This document shows, piece after piece, positions 1 to 16,654 of a stretch of 64,000 bases of DNA. The DNA comes from Biscogniauxia marginata (Eukaryota > Ascomycota > Sordariomycetes > Xylariales > Xylariaceae). A program made the position numbers and the translations under genes. The stretch lies in the NCBI GenBank assembly GCA_022695795.1, contig MU404201.1:1-64000 (forward strand). The letters are read 5' to 3'. The notes under the pieces were generated by a model that saw nothing but the letters and a program-made list of their open reading frames with translations, had not been told where the DNA came from and did not search any database. Each line of letters begins with the position of its first letter. Positions within the stretch are counted from its first letter, which is position 1.

Positions 1-26
1 ATGAGCCCTCCCCTACCTAACTACCT

Positions 27-100
27 CACCCCCCCCCCCCCCCCCCCCCCCACCCCCCCGCCCCCCCGGGGGGGGGGGGGGGGGGCCCCCCCCCCCCCCA
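27..100. repeat. Homopolymer C/G low-complexity tract
   Basis: Long runs of C, then G, then C again lie within the first 100 bases and nothing comparable occurs elsewhere in the window. Such runs are typical of contig ends, gap joins or long-read homopolymer error. An open frame crosses it but encodes only Pro/Gly homopolymer, so I do not call a gene. Confidence 0.85.
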
Positions 101-1371
101 AGATGCACGTCGCTGCACCCAGCACGACCTTGCACGCCCTGCCCTGGTACGTGCCTCCTTGGAACTCCAAAAGTAAGGCGGGTGGCGTTGACTGGCTTCA
201 GCCAATCAGCAGGACCCGGTAATCGACGACTCTATCATAAATATACTATGTACATACCTTGGTGTGAGGATCCTCATGACCGCCAAATATGGGCGTCAAT
301 GAGAAAAGGAGATTCCTATGTGGAGGAGAGCTGTCAGGAACTAGCTTGGGCGATGAGTAAATTCAGGTAGAGCCAATTGATCTATAGGATCCCAATTATC
401 GCACGTTTCACTTAATGGGTCGAAAAGAGGAACGATGAAAACTGCTGATTGTCATGGGATATTAGCGATCACTCGCTCATAACATTTGTATTTTGGTTGG
501 TGAAGAACTCTATCCATGGTATCTTCCCATTCCCAAGGGGATCGCTCTCTTCAGCTCTCGCCGGCGTCCACCACCGTAAAAACGTAATATGTTGCGCCAA
601 TCATCATCGTTGAACGCTGCTTGGGGTTAACGGCCCCGTCTTTGGTCTAATTCCTTTGTACCCAACACCCATCCCAAAAGCCAGTATCCAAAGAAAACAA
701 TATTTTCCCCAACGGCTCGTTTATCAAGTGAAGCTCCTAAAACCGTCATATCCAATAAAGACAAGAAAAAGTGATTATGGTATCATCCAAACGAAAGTAA
801 CCAGTTCCACTTCTCGAGGCAGCCCTTAAGAGAAGACAAGAAAAAAAGGAGGCTTATTACAAGCAATAAACGTCTTCCTCGTATCGAATGTTCCGAAGTG
901 CATCTCCTGCGCCGTGTATCAATGCTGTGACCGTGTCGTCCTGTTTGAATAATTGACTCCTCGGCCTCCCAAGTCTTTGTGGATTGATCCTCATCTGATC
1001 GAGCCGTCCGCTAACTCCGCGCTGGATAAAACATAGAAAAGTATTTTTTGTTCAAGTGTGTACAACTGAATTTCGTAGAAGTTCCAGACTTTTGTCGCAC
1101 CGATATGCGATAAAAAATAAATAAAACTTTTGGGGTGAGAGCTCCTGGGTTGTCTTTTTTTCTTTAAGTCGATTTCCGGGTATCCTGTAACGGAAGGAAA
1201 ATGTTCATTAAAACATAATATAAAATAGTGTAAGTCGTCAAAGGGTCCAGGTATTGTGGCCGTAATGGAACGTCAATCCTAGGGCGGAAAACCAAGATCG
1301 GCCTGTAGGGAAGGGCATTATGAATGTCACCTCTGGCAAAAAAGGCAATTACAGATTGGACCAGCGAGGAA
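101..1371. other. Intergenic, no gene seen
   Basis: Mixed-composition DNA holding only short frames without recognisable motifs. The right end is the probable 3' UTR of the minus-strand kinase, whose stop codon is at 1372-1374. A-rich tracts occur near 770-850 and 1030-1160. Confidence 0.6.
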
Positions 1372-2947
1372 CTAGTAGCAGCCCTGGAAATTTGAGAAAA
1401 GAGGAACCTGTTGAGGGTGAAAGGGGACAGTGTGATGTAAAGACTGAGACTGTGCATACCGGTTTACCATATCCCAGAAATAGGGGATGGTAAACTTAGA
1501 CGGAAGACAGCTGGCTTGAACAGGAACTGGACCCCCACAAGGCTGAAATGGCTGACACTGCTCCTGGATGTTTCCGGGGTATTGCGGCACAAACTCCTGC
1601 GGAAACATAACCTTAGGCTCCTCGGTATCATACATCTGAGGCTCCTCCGGGGAGATCTCATCCTCCTGGTTGACAAAGTCCTCTTCGTCAAGGTCGTCGA
1701 TCGTGGAAGCACTCGAAGTCAGAGATCCATCGTCGGACGAACAAGTGGATTCTCCATCCGAGTCTGAGGCTGACGGGGAGAGAGGCGCTTCATAGCACAT
1801 CTCGTCGATAACAGCGTCTTCGCAGTCAACGTATTCAAGGGGCTCCGGCGAAGTTGGCGGAGTGGGTAATGCCTGCGGGGCTGCTGGCGTAGCTGGCATT
1901 GTGAACCTAGAGCAGGCAATGATGCTGTTCCTCAGTTCCGGTAACGTAATTCTCTGGTCCGGGTTACGGGTAAAGATCCGGCCCAAAATATCGTTCAGTT
2001 CGTCCGATAATGGCAATATGGTCCTCAAGAAATCCTGACTCCTGGTAAAGGCCCGGTAAGTGGAATCCTCAAACGAGGCCTGCCTCCAGGGGTTACGGCC
2101 GCAAGTCAAGTTTACCAGAATAACACCTAGGGACCAGACGTCATTTGGAGCACAATAATAGTATGGTCTCCGGGATGAAGGGTCCAGGCATTCTGTAAGC
2201 AAGCAATTTAGTCAGTCTGCATCTTAAAGTACAGGGACTTGCGGATCGAGTCCTACCTGGTGACATATAGAAAGTTGAACCACAGCCGTAGTCCTCGGAT
2301 CGATCAGACGATGTAGCCAGGCCAAAGTCTGCTAGCTTCACAGTGTCTCCATGGTTCGAAACAAGAATGTTCTCAGGCTTCAAATCCCGATGGTAAATAC
2401 CCAGGGTGTGGCAATGTTCAACGGCATCCAGGATTTGGAGGAAAACGCTTTTGGCCAAATCATCCTTACCCACATACTGGCCCCGCTCTGTAATATTGAG
2501 AAAAAGATCACCTTCTGGGCAATATTCCAGGACAACATAAATGCAATCGGGGTCGTCCACGATCTTGTGCATGGAAACCACGTTTGGATGGGCCGATGCG
2601 AGATAATGCAGGCGAAGCTCCCGGTGCTGGAAAGCAATCTGTCGACGATCCAGGGGCGATCCATCCGCGTTGAACTTGCTCAATGTCTTGACCGCATATC
2701 GAATACCAGTCTTGACGTCCTCCGCCAGGTATACCACACCGTAGGCGCCGGTACCAATGATCCCTATCAATTGGAGGCTTTCTCCAAGAAACTTCCCTAG
2801 TCTCTCCTCTGGGGCCACGGGAGTGTATCGAGGAGGATAGATTGGTGGAATTGCGAAAGACTGCTGCTGCTGGAAAGTAGATTTCGTGTCGTCGTAAGAG
2901 GGCGATGCCGGTGGACTGGGATATCCGTATGCTGGCACATAATGCAT
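1372..2947 (-). CDS. Ser/Thr protein kinase, Ran1/Pat1-Sks1-Ksp1 type
   Basis: Two exons, 2947-2257 and 2192-1372, flank a 64-nt intron (2193-2256) with a CTGAC branch site and CAG acceptor. The join restores the MSPE activation-segment motif and gives 503 residues. Visible kinase motifs are the glycine loop GTGAYG (about 65-70), catalytic Lys in YAVK (87), HRDLKPEN (about 186-193) and DFG (207-209). All catalytic residues are intact. The Pro-rich N-terminus and long acidic, Ser-rich C-terminal tail (after about residue 330) fit fungal Ran1/Pat1, Ksp1 and Sks1/Vhs1 relatives, which act in nutrient signalling and, in fission yeast, restrain meiosis. Family membership is by motif and architecture; the exact orthologue is not established. 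It lies alone beside a 10 kb gene-poor stretch. Confidence 0.85.
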
Positions 2948-3265
2948 GTTATGCAGCGGACCAATGTCCTTTTCCTAATCAGACTTGGAAACCGGGTGTC
3001 TAGAGAAGAGAGACAAGAAAAGCAAGAAGAGGAAACGGCCTGTTCTACGGAAACGGTATCCTCAACCAAATATTATAACCTTGGAGGGCAAAGTCCACGG
3101 AATTCCTAGGCCTAGCTAGAATGTCTCCTGGGGTCCACGGATCAAAAAGGAAAATGGCCAAGATGGTTTGTTGTCGGACGTAGAGAGATTATATGAAGTT
3201 GGCCTGAGGTGGCGGAGGGAGGAGAAGGAGTGGAAGTCAACGGCGACGGATCATCGGAATTCCTA

Positions 3266-3299
3266 TGACTGACTGACTGACTGACTGACTGACTGACTG
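3266..3299. repeat. (TGAC)n microsatellite
   Basis: About 8.5 perfect copies of the tetramer TGAC, located 320 bp upstream of the kinase start codon, probably in its promoter or 5' UTR. Confidence 0.95.
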
Positions 3300-4246
3300 C
3301 TGCGGTTGGTGAGGTTCGAAGGTTGGTGATGCTGTCTGGGACGAGTGAGGTGAACGACGTGAAGTCGAAGCAATGAGACGCAAAGCAGGAGATAGATGTA
3401 GTAGATATTGAGATAACGTCCTACTGTCAAGGATCTTAGTCTTGCGCGTTTTAGTGGCTCAATTAGAAGGCCCCAGACGCTTTGGCTTTGAGTCTACGGG
3501 CCACAATGATTAATAGCCAGCTCATACCCTTGTCTGAGATAGTTCCACTACAACACGTATGCACTATTCTTAAATTCGATGGCGCTAGCCGTGAAGGCGG
3601 CCTAGCATGGGGTGGAACTCGCAGGAGAAGAGAGGCAGGGAGGTTGCAAGGAATGGATCCAAGTGCTTCTAGGGCGCTCCACCACAGGGAAAGGATGGGC
3701 AGCCTGGACATTGCTCGCAATATACGAGGGCAAGGATTGTCTGACACACGAAAATAGTGATCCACTCGTTTTAGTCGAGGGTGTGCCACTGCCACCCTAG
3801 CCAGAAACCATGTCCAATATTTAATTCCACACCCTAGGTAGAGTCACGGCTAGACCCTGGTCACAGAAGCAGAACGGGGGGCGTGCGTGTGATCTCGTCG
3901 ATGGAAGATTTTTGGATGGCTGCTGACCGCTCCACTTCGTCTTCTCTCCCACTGGTCGGGCAAATCGTCATAGTCGACGAGCCCTGCGAGCCCGTGACTC
4001 GCATGGTTTTGCTTTCTTTCGCCCTTGGGTCGTCGGGCGGTTGGCCAAATTTTTGGACAAGGGGCCAACGAGAGCAACGTCTTTTTCCATTTCTATTATT
4101 TGATCAAACTTTGTATATACGCCGTAGTAATTATAATTAAGAGAGGCTTTTCGAGGTCCATAGAAGAATGGTGGCTCGTCGTGAAAAAGGGGGGCCACTT
4201 ATTATCAATCAGATAGACAAACTCTCTATTGCGCAGTTTGCGGCAG

Positions 4247-4293
4247 TTTTTTTTTAATGTCCTTTTTTTGTAATGTCCTTTTTTTGTAATGTT
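4247..4293. repeat. T-rich 16-bp tandem repeat, 3 copies
   Basis: Three consecutive units of a poly-T run followed by TAATGT (units begin near 4247, 4263 and 4279), the last diverging at its end. Slippage-type repeat with no associated gene. Confidence 0.85.
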
Positions 4294-7200
4294 TATGTTT
4301 TTTTCCGGCTCCGCGGCCCTCTCTTCTCTCACTTATTCATTATCTCTCTAAACAGACCCAGCCAAAACGAAGAGATGAGACAAGACCCCATGGCTACCTA
4401 CCTACCTACTGGGGGAAGAGAACTAGCCTGACAAGCTTGAGCCTTGACATAGCATAGCTCGTTTGCGTTTAGAAATCGCCGCAAACAGAATGCATGAAAG
4501 TCGCCTGGTGTGAGGCGAACCTTTCTTTGAGACTTCCAGCATTCTGGTTAGATATCGGGCTCCTCCGCCAACCTTCTGTTGCAACAGATGCTTCGTAACT
4601 TGTCACTGTTGGATGATGATCAATGCGCAATAAAGTGCTGCAAGATCGCCGTCTCCGTATTGTCGCGCTCTGACAATGCTAGCACTGGTTGATGAGGATC
4701 TGCCCATCCGGATTAACTAACGCTAGCCTGTCGCTGTACGGAGGAAAGTAGGTAGACATTCCCGGAGAAGTATCAACCTCTTGTGTGCGTGTAGATCACT
4801 CGGCTCGCGGAGGCGTTGACGGAAGGATGATTATAGATTGCTCTCGGTAAGATGCAGGGTGGGTTTCTGTGCAGGACGAAACTCCAGCAGTGTACTTCGT
4901 GCGTAGAGTCCATAGCAGTGCTGTTTGGCTGGCTGTGGTTCGTACACATATGCCAGGTCACCTGTTTGTTGTCTTAGCATGCTTTGGACCAATTGTCACG
5001 CATTCCGGAACCTATGCAGGAATTCTCGCGGTGTATGTTGGATCCTCCAAGATCATCAATGACTGGCTGGCTAATGATGCACCCAGTGAATATTTCTCAT
5101 TAGAGGGCTGAGCACATGTGCCACGATCTGGGTGACAGCTATGTCTCTGAATTTGCCGCTACGAACGAATTTGTCGTAGGCGTAGCGGCGTCCATCCCGC
5201 CAGGCGAGCGGCAAAGGGCACAGGACTGACTGAGTCTTACTGCAGCGAAGCGAGGCTGCTTAGCACTTCCCGCCATGAGCCACATCTATCATATCCCATA
5301 TCCCTGGTTGGGGGAGCTTCCTTGCTCGGGCTTCCGAGTTTCTCGTCATGTCTAAAATTGGCCGTCACACATGGAAACTGAGCAAAGGGTTCATCATGAA
5401 CTTGACCGATCCGCCACTAATCGATCCTACGCAAGCCAATCAACCCAGCGGCAACGATGGTGCTGCTGTTGCAATGTATTGGCAACTGAGTAGCATTGCA
5501 TGAAAAGGGTGCGACCGACCAATGACACCAGCTTCTTGCCCCCTCACATCAATGGAGGCCCTACGGCTCTGATTTGCTGATAGAAATCCCAGCTTCAAGA
5601 CATAATACATCCTCAAAGGCAGCACGCCCTCTCATTTGGCGCTGCGTGAGAAATGAGGGATTATCTCTGAACTGGTGTGGGTAGTATTAGATAATTTCTT
5701 GATCAGTCGCCCGTGTTGCATGCAACAGCCTCGTAAATGGATCGAGGACTTGGTTCGCCAGGGCCGTGTCTTGCCGAGAAGTGAGGCTGTCTACCCTAGG
5801 ATCCCTTCGACAGCATGGGTTTGTGAAATGAATGGTGTAGGGAACGGCCGGTCCTGCCGTCCAATAGGCAAGCTAAAGCCGTCTGCAGTCACACACACAC
5901 TGCGTTCTAGCCGTTGTTATTGCCCTGAAAGTAGCTCGTTCATATCAACGTATAGTATCATTCACGTGAGAGTTGCAGTCGCGGTGGACTGTTGTCCCTG
6001 TAGCAAGCAATGTAGGTACTGGCCCCCTGCGAATACATAGTATGGCGCACATACAAGCAAGCACACACCTCCTAGACGGAAGGGAGCTTGAGAATTATAT
6101 TTTTATCCAACTACCTAGCTAGCATCCTTTAGGTAGTTCCAAATCGTTCAGCTTTCGTGGGACAACCGTGATCGGAATATTCTTGGACCGGCTCACCTTC
6201 GATCAGGTTCACTCACCTTGGTTAGATTGCCCAGAGATTCGCATAGACCCATCATACAACCCCAGACATTAAAGAAACAAGCCCCCGGCTTCCCACGAAT
6301 CATGAATCAAGCAAAACCAAGGCGAGAATAGAGAAAACACAACGAATGCACTCTCCCCAGATAGTTCCTTATGCGAGACCAATAGGTACCCGTAGATGCG
6401 TTGTCTACTACCGAACAACTTGGAACCCGTTTTGTACCCAGAGCATAACTGCAATAATCTAAGTAGATTAATGACTTTAACTTCACACCTCATCTACCTA
6501 CCGTAGGTCCATACACAAGATAAACTGCTCAGTGAAACTCACCGCCATATATCAACTGCCACTGTTGATTTTTGGCCGATCTACTTCAATACAGCCAATG
6601 TGGATGTTTTGAGTCGCCAGGTACATCTCAATGGAGCCGGCAAGCACATATGTCACTTTCCTAGTTTAGCCTATTCACACCGCAAGAAAAAGGATAGATT
6701 AAGGGTACACCTCAATCACAAAAGTGCGCATTAACGTGGCATACCTAGAAGGGCAGATTTGCTGCCGATGATTCGTGGATGTGGACGGGAAGGCTTATTG
6801 CATCGTGAGCCTAGTAAACAATATTATGCGTTGTTGCGGTGAAACTTCCTCTAGCAAGAGGACTCTTTTCTTCCGATTGCCCGTGGGTAAGTAGGCAACC
6901 AGGCAAGTTCGATAAGACGTCCGAGACATAAAGAGCTTGACTAGGAGTATGCCTGCAAAATTCACGTTGGTGAGAACCCGAAACATTGGGTTAGGGATTC
7001 AAGACCAGCATAACATACCTGGTACAGGCTGCCTTACCTATTGCCCTTCCAGACATATGTATCTCAAACCGCCTAAGCTAGTTTGGTATGCTTGATATGT
7101 ACGTAGCACATCTCTAACTAGTAGGTATAGCAAATCTCTCCCTTACTTCTTATCATCAGCCCTAACCTGGATGTCTCGCTAACCCTTCAAGCAATGACGA

Positions 7201-9075
7201 AAGCCAATTGACCAACATATGGCGCTCGGCTCATCAATGGGCACCTGCTTTCCGGCAAAATGTCCGTTGTGTGCCCTAAAGGTTGGGATACCTAGGTGAT
7301 ACGAACATCACTTACAGCTTCTCACGATGGGGAAGGGAGAGGGGGAAGGTCAGCAGCCTTCTAATCTAGGGTTTCGGATCACAAGAGAGTGCCTTATTTG
7401 TGTGCACTAATAATGACGAAACGACGAGAACCCAGGACCACGCAACGCTGTAGAATGGGGCCGAGAGAAGAACGGTCGTGGAAGAACTACGAGCTTCCTT
7501 CTTTTGTGCCATGTGCCGTCTGACTTGGGATTCGGGCAGATCCCTCCTGGACGATCGCCAATTACCTAGATAGGCCTTGCCTGCCTGAAGAAGATCCCAA
7601 TCAATCCGACACGGCAAGTCGAGTGGTTGGTCTTACACTCGGCCGAGACCCCTCAATACAGTAGTCGGGGCCTTTGCTTGGCTCTGAGACGTTGTTAGAG
7701 CTTCCATGCCGGCGATTCACTTGTGCAGTACATATGTAGCAAGCACTTGACATGAACGCAGTAGCTGCGGTTTCCTCTACCCCTTGTCTACGCCGTTAGG
7801 ACCCCTTAGTGTCCCATGACATACATTGATGCTAGACAAGATGTGGTCTAGTTTGACGACAATCATGCGATCCTAGTTAGAACCAGTCTGTCGGAGATGG
7901 TCGAAGAGCTCAGGACAACTGCCCCTCATGTTTCTCAGATATGATCATCCCGAAATTCTGGCTGGGCTCTTTTGTTTTATCCTTCTCTTCCCCATATGAC
8001 CGCATAATGATTTATCGTTGATCGGATCGTCAACATCTAGAACTTCAACTTCCTCTTTCGGTAAAGCGTTTGACATCAATGCTATCAGCTCAGCCACACC
8101 CTTACGTCCCAGTTCGGTGCTCATCTGCTAATACACGATGACTCTTGATCTCAACTGTTGAAAATGCAATGTCGCAATCTGGTACCCTCTATCATTAGGC
8201 TTCTACGAGCGGATATTGGTCAAGGCCCAGCTCACTCAATTGAATGAATATCGTCAGCTACACGGTACGGACGGAAGGATGATGTCAATTTGGTATGAAG
8301 TAAGTGCTAGCCCAGGTTGATGGAGCTGGGTAGCAAGGTCATAGCAATCCCTCAGCTAGACTGGCAGAACGGATAGCGAAGATGTCCATCAGCATCCTGT
8401 CGTGGGAACCTAACACTGCTGAGGATCAGTACTACCACTCGGGAGCTGCCCATTCTGAAAAGATAGACATTGGCTCTCCTGAACCATCATGTCAATATGA
8501 ACCCCGTAACCAACGGCTACTCTCACAAGATCTGCACGCGAAAAAGGCTGTGGCCGCCCAATGTCGTAATGCAGGGTCCTACACTCATCGCGGGGGCCAA
8601 TTGCAGGCTCTCCCGCCAACGAAAACGACATCATAGAACGTTGAGGTAGATGAGATGGGCGCTGATGTGAGAAGTTACTGATGAACCTCATCGTCGTCAT
8701 CACCGTCATCACCCGCCCTGCCGCGAGGGCTCCCTTCCTCTGAACTGCAGATCGGATGAGCATAAAACAATTTGAAAGATAAAAAGCTTTTCTGAGCAAT
8801 CGGCAATCAAATCACTGTTTCGCCTTAGTGCTGATTGTCTGCCGCTCGCCCAATGGCTCGTCAGGATCTACGACGATCTGATGGCATCGATGCGTAATTC
8901 GTCAGTCTCCAAGGACGGCGACTTGGAATGACCCTCTCCTCCCATTGAGGTGGTAGCATCGACTGCATAGGTTATTCATGACGCGCACCAGTCCCTTCCT
9001 TTCCTTGGGTCCCACACTTCTTTTTTGCAAATTGACTCCCTACAATGGTCTTAGATATTACCTACGTACATATAC

Positions 9076-9115
9076 GTATGTATGTATGTATGTGCGTGCG
9101 TGCGTGCGTGCGTGC
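9076..9115. repeat. Compound microsatellite (GTAT)4(GTGC)6
   Basis: Four GTAT units run directly into six GTGC units with no interruption. Located inside the gene-poor stretch. Confidence 0.95.
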
Positions 9116-12100
9116 TTAGTTTGACTTCGGTCTAAGCCGCGCATACGGCAGCAACTGCATCATTAACATCATGATCGTCTTTCTATTTAGCCATGTGCTG
9201 CACCACTGCGTGTAATCAATATCAACCGCATGTGGAGTGTCAATATCAGAATCACGGATCCAACCAACCCCCTTTTTTTGATCACCTAAAGCCATGCGCA
9301 AGTTACTGTAGCGCGCGGCCCACCAACCTGCCGGCACAAGATCTGACATGTCCCCTCCGTCGGTTGTCCGCATGGGCCACCGGGGATTGTTCTCGATTCA
9401 GGGGGGCTCAGTAGCGGAGGAGACAAGGAGGTTGACTGGTTGGTACGGCTAGCCGCCGGCTACGTCCCGGGCAGGTCTCCCATAGCTCTTAGCCAACGAC
9501 GGCCCCTCGACTGCCAAGAGGGAGGCAACTTTCAGCTTAAGCCTCACTGCCTCGTTTCCAAACTCTTGGTTGCTTTTTTTCCCACCGAAATATCGACTAG
9601 CCGGGTCAAAGCGCAATCACCTTAATCTATGTGTAGGAGTGTACGCGCGATAGAATGGTGAAGTTGATCTCGAAGAAAAAATTTTGGCCGTGTAAGTAGG
9701 CAAACAAACAAATAAACAAGCGAGCGTGAATTACTTGGCTCTAAGACGGGGCCACATGTACATACAACATCCATCTTCTCCCGTAACATGCCGTGAGGAA
9801 ACGTGGGACGGGATAGGACAGGACAATCTGGCATGTTTTGGTCCGTGATCCGGCGCTCAACAGGTTAGCTCGATTCAATTCCCGTTGTTTGTGCCGCCTG
9901 TAAGTAAGGTGATTTTCAATTGCCCCAAGTCTACCCGAGCATGATCGCCATGCTTAATGTCAGTTGTGTTTGTGGCACGTGTGTAATCTCTTCCTTGCCT
10001 TAATTGGGATCGCAAGGCGGCGCTAGACAACTTCGTCTGATATGCGAGGATGAACCGGTCATACGACTTTAGGTCTCCCTACTTGATTCACAACCACGGT
10101 ATTCCTGGCAAGGCGAAGTGATAGGTCACATACGTCAGGCAATCGATAGAATGCGATACACCTCAGAATAGCTTCAAGATTCGTGCACCTCTTGGCCAAG
10201 GAAGGGAATAGACCGGCGAACAAGGTATTGCTGAAACTCTGCTATAGACGGCGGTGTACAGCATGGCCCACAGCCCCCAGAGACAGCGGCCAGCCGTTGG
10301 AGTTATGCCCTTTCCCGAAGCCACCAGCTACTCTAGGCCCTTCTGTCTCACCCTGTACTGCATGATTCCATAAAGCAGCCGTGTATCTCCGTCTGCAGGG
10401 CATCAAGCTGGGTCATGTTGTCCTAGCTCTTGCCACCTTGCGTACGAGCTCCTCTGGCTTCCACCTGGAATTAGCTTTGCATAGGCGTCGACGAAAATAC
10501 CCATGTTCGCGACTAAGCTCGCCCGCCTGTCAGCCTCGCCACTGTCTCACGAGGAAAGCCCGGGAGAGTCCCTGCGGCATCTTTAGGCGCGATTCATCCT
10601 ACCTCATGCCTATGATATAATTGGTTCTTAACGTCGACACATACAATCCCCTAGGTAGGCCAGACGGTGAGCCACGAGAAGCGTAATGTATATGGGCAAT
10701 TACATGTGCATACATTACTTCTTTACATAAGGCTGGTCTAGAACTCCATGTCAACGCCCCTTCCCGCAAGTTGGTCTCTCTTGAGCCCATCTCGAAGGCT
10801 TGACGCTGATATTAAATACTATATATGCGTGCAGGCTAGTATATTGAAACTCAAACGTTCCAAATTCTAGCTCCAAGTTATTAGAAAAAATTCATTTCGG
10901 ATTCGACACGTATCATGCGTCCCCGAGTGCCTGTTTACCTTCATGCAAATAAATAAAATAACCCAGGGGCAATTCTTGATTTTTGCCATCATCGACTTGC
11001 AGGCACATAATTAATCCATCTGCATATTGCTGTAGTTTCCCGTCCCCGGATTTTCGAGGTGTGGGACCTGAAGTGCACCGAGGCGGCTCGGGCAATCAGT
11101 AAATATCATGAGGATCGATCTGTAGGATGTGCCCTCGGCGCTGAGCTTGCTGGTGTAGTAGTCAGTATTTAGCTGGGGAATATCTGGGCAGCAAGCTCCG
11201 TCCGCTGCTGCAATAGGCTTTTAGAAGTTGGTGCTAGAGCATTTTCGTACTGACGTATGAAAGGGTGTACCGCCTTTTGTCAATCTAAGTCCTTCGTAGC
11301 TAGGATGTTGATCCTATCGACCCCAATCCGGAGGAGGCTGGTGACATACATCGAGCTTTTTCATCTAAACAGAATCCATCTGATAACTAGTTGGGCGAGT
11401 ATCTCTGGGGTCAAGTCATTAGCTTCACTGGTACTCCTGCTGCCTTGTTACGTCCCCAAAGTACGTACTTTTACGTTGCAGCTGTTGCAGCCTCCTGATA
11501 AAGGATTGTATAGTAGTGTCAACGGGTATCGGGATGCTTGACAGAAGAGTATGTATATGGGATAAAAACTAGAAATCTCCACCACTTTTCTATGTATCAG
11601 ATGACATGTTTCGAGTTGGACAAGCTGCCACTCTATATTTAAAGGGGCGTAAGCCGGGCAAATAGTAGCATTCTTAAGCAAACAGAGGTAGCTAGTTGGT
11701 GACCCCCAACCGAGACTGAAAGAATTATTATCCCAGCGGAGCAGCTATAAGCGTAAAGGCATAGTTTGTTGGAGGAGGGAAGGTGACCACGAGGGAGTGC
11801 CTGACGACAATTGAAAAGGACAAAGCAGAAATAAAAGCAACTACACACCATGTGCAAGTTAGATGGCTCAATAGTAGCGATGATATTCGGCAGTTTAAGG
11901 CAGAGCCTCAAGCCTACCTGCCCGCTAATAATGCAGCGAAACGAATAGTGTATCGCAAACCTCCTTCTGCATTTCCTCAGAGCGTCTTCTAGTCCCAATG
12001 GCACGTGTACATAGAGCGTGAAACCGGTTGTTAACAGGGCGGAGTAAGGAATAGTGTAATTTCTTTTCAAATATTATTTTTCGCCTGTCACCAAACAAGC

Positions 12101-13544
12101 AAGGCTAAATCCAAGCTGATAGATAGGTTGGAACTTCTCGACTCCCATGCAAGCAAACTATGGCGAGGCGCAACACATTTGATCACGTCATAACACACGA
12201 TTCATCATTATCCGATCACCTGGTATGCGTAAGTACGAAGCAGGGAGACAAGCTATAGTGTCAGGCGAGTCTTCGCCCTCACCTCGTCTCATTGTTACGC
12301 CTCTACCCCCCCCTTTTCGGGCAACGGCTGTAACGTCTTGTGCACGCTTAGTCCTCAGTAATCTCTCAGAAATGATCTATAGAAATCTCTGAGAAAGGAT
12401 TTACAGATAGCCAAGATACCCCTCCTGCTGGTCAAAGAAGAGAGAGAGGACAAGCAGGTCCTTGACCGAACAACTTTTTTTCCCGGCCATATAACTTGGA
12501 GGAAAACGAGATCGCGCGGAAGGAAGGAAGGAAGGATGGCGAAAGCTGAAAAACGAGGGATCAATCTTTAATACCTCACGCAGCACGGGTAGTAGCAGCG
12601 ACCTCGTTTCCATCCTATCACGAACCGATAGCACTTAGGCCCATTTCCCAGAAAGCGGCCATCCCTAGGCATTTAATGGTAGTGTGTGTGTGTTAAGGAA
12701 GTGTCTGCATGTATATGTGTCGTTGTTGGAAGCTGAACACCTAACTTGTAGATCAGGCATGATTCCTGCGTGAGAATACCAGACGATCACCTTTTCTAGA
12801 TCCGATCCCAGCTTGCGAGAAAATATAAAGGAGTAACCTACTTTGCTTAAGCGGTGCTTCCGATGCATAATCCTCTTGCCTGTGGGTCATGCTGATGAGA
12901 TTCGGTGACGCTGAAAAGAAGGACAGGATTCTTTGGGCAGGGTTAAGTAAACTCACTTCACCAAATGGGCCTTTACTATTCCCATAGCCTAGACTTATGC
13001 TCGTTTCCATGTAGTTCTGAATAGCTTATATTTGCCTTGGGTAAATATTTTTACATCTAAAATCACCGAGTGGAATAGACATTATTTAGTGGGGAAGCAC
13101 TTTCAAAGGATTGGATCCTTGTAATGCCAACTACCTGAGATTACCAGCACAACTGTATTGATTCAATTATTAGTTTCTATTCCCTGTAGTTCCTTTATTA
13201 TATACCTAACCCGTTTATCTACTTCTGCTGGCAACAACATGTAGTCTGTCTATGGGTAGTATCCCTTGTTTGGACAGCTGAAGACAAATGCCTACTCGAG
13301 ATATGATTCGAATGTAAGCTGTTCCTGCGAAGCAGTCTGGAGTTGAAGCACGCTATTCTGTTTGCCAGTGAAAACCCAAACCAAACAGCATTAAAAGCTG
13401 GAACATTATGTGTTATACCAATTCGCTTCCAGTAGTAATCCAAGGCTATTCCCATCGGTTCGCCTGTAAGTAATAATGCAAGCATGTCTTGGGCTGTGTA
13501 TTGCAGTTTACTCTTGTATAGTCTCTAGGGAGGCCACCAAGCCT

Positions 13545-16654
<3,110 letters not shown>

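Larger units (their letters stand above)
2948..13544. other. Gene-poor region of about 10.6 kb
   Basis: On both strands this stretch shows only frames below about 145 codons, none with recognisable family motifs or convincing exon-intron chains. Composition is not AT-collapsed, so this is not a RIP block like the one at 27.6 kb. It contains short simple repeats (listed separately) and many TAGGTA/TACCTA motifs. The first few hundred bases are the kinase promoter and the last few are the 3' side of PRP4. Non-coding transcripts or decayed genes cannot be excluded by eye. Confidence 0.6.

Noticed and set aside
1..222. 73-codon plus-strand frame across the C/G tract
   Set aside because: It is Pro/Gly homopolymer from low-complexity sequence with no motif or gene context.
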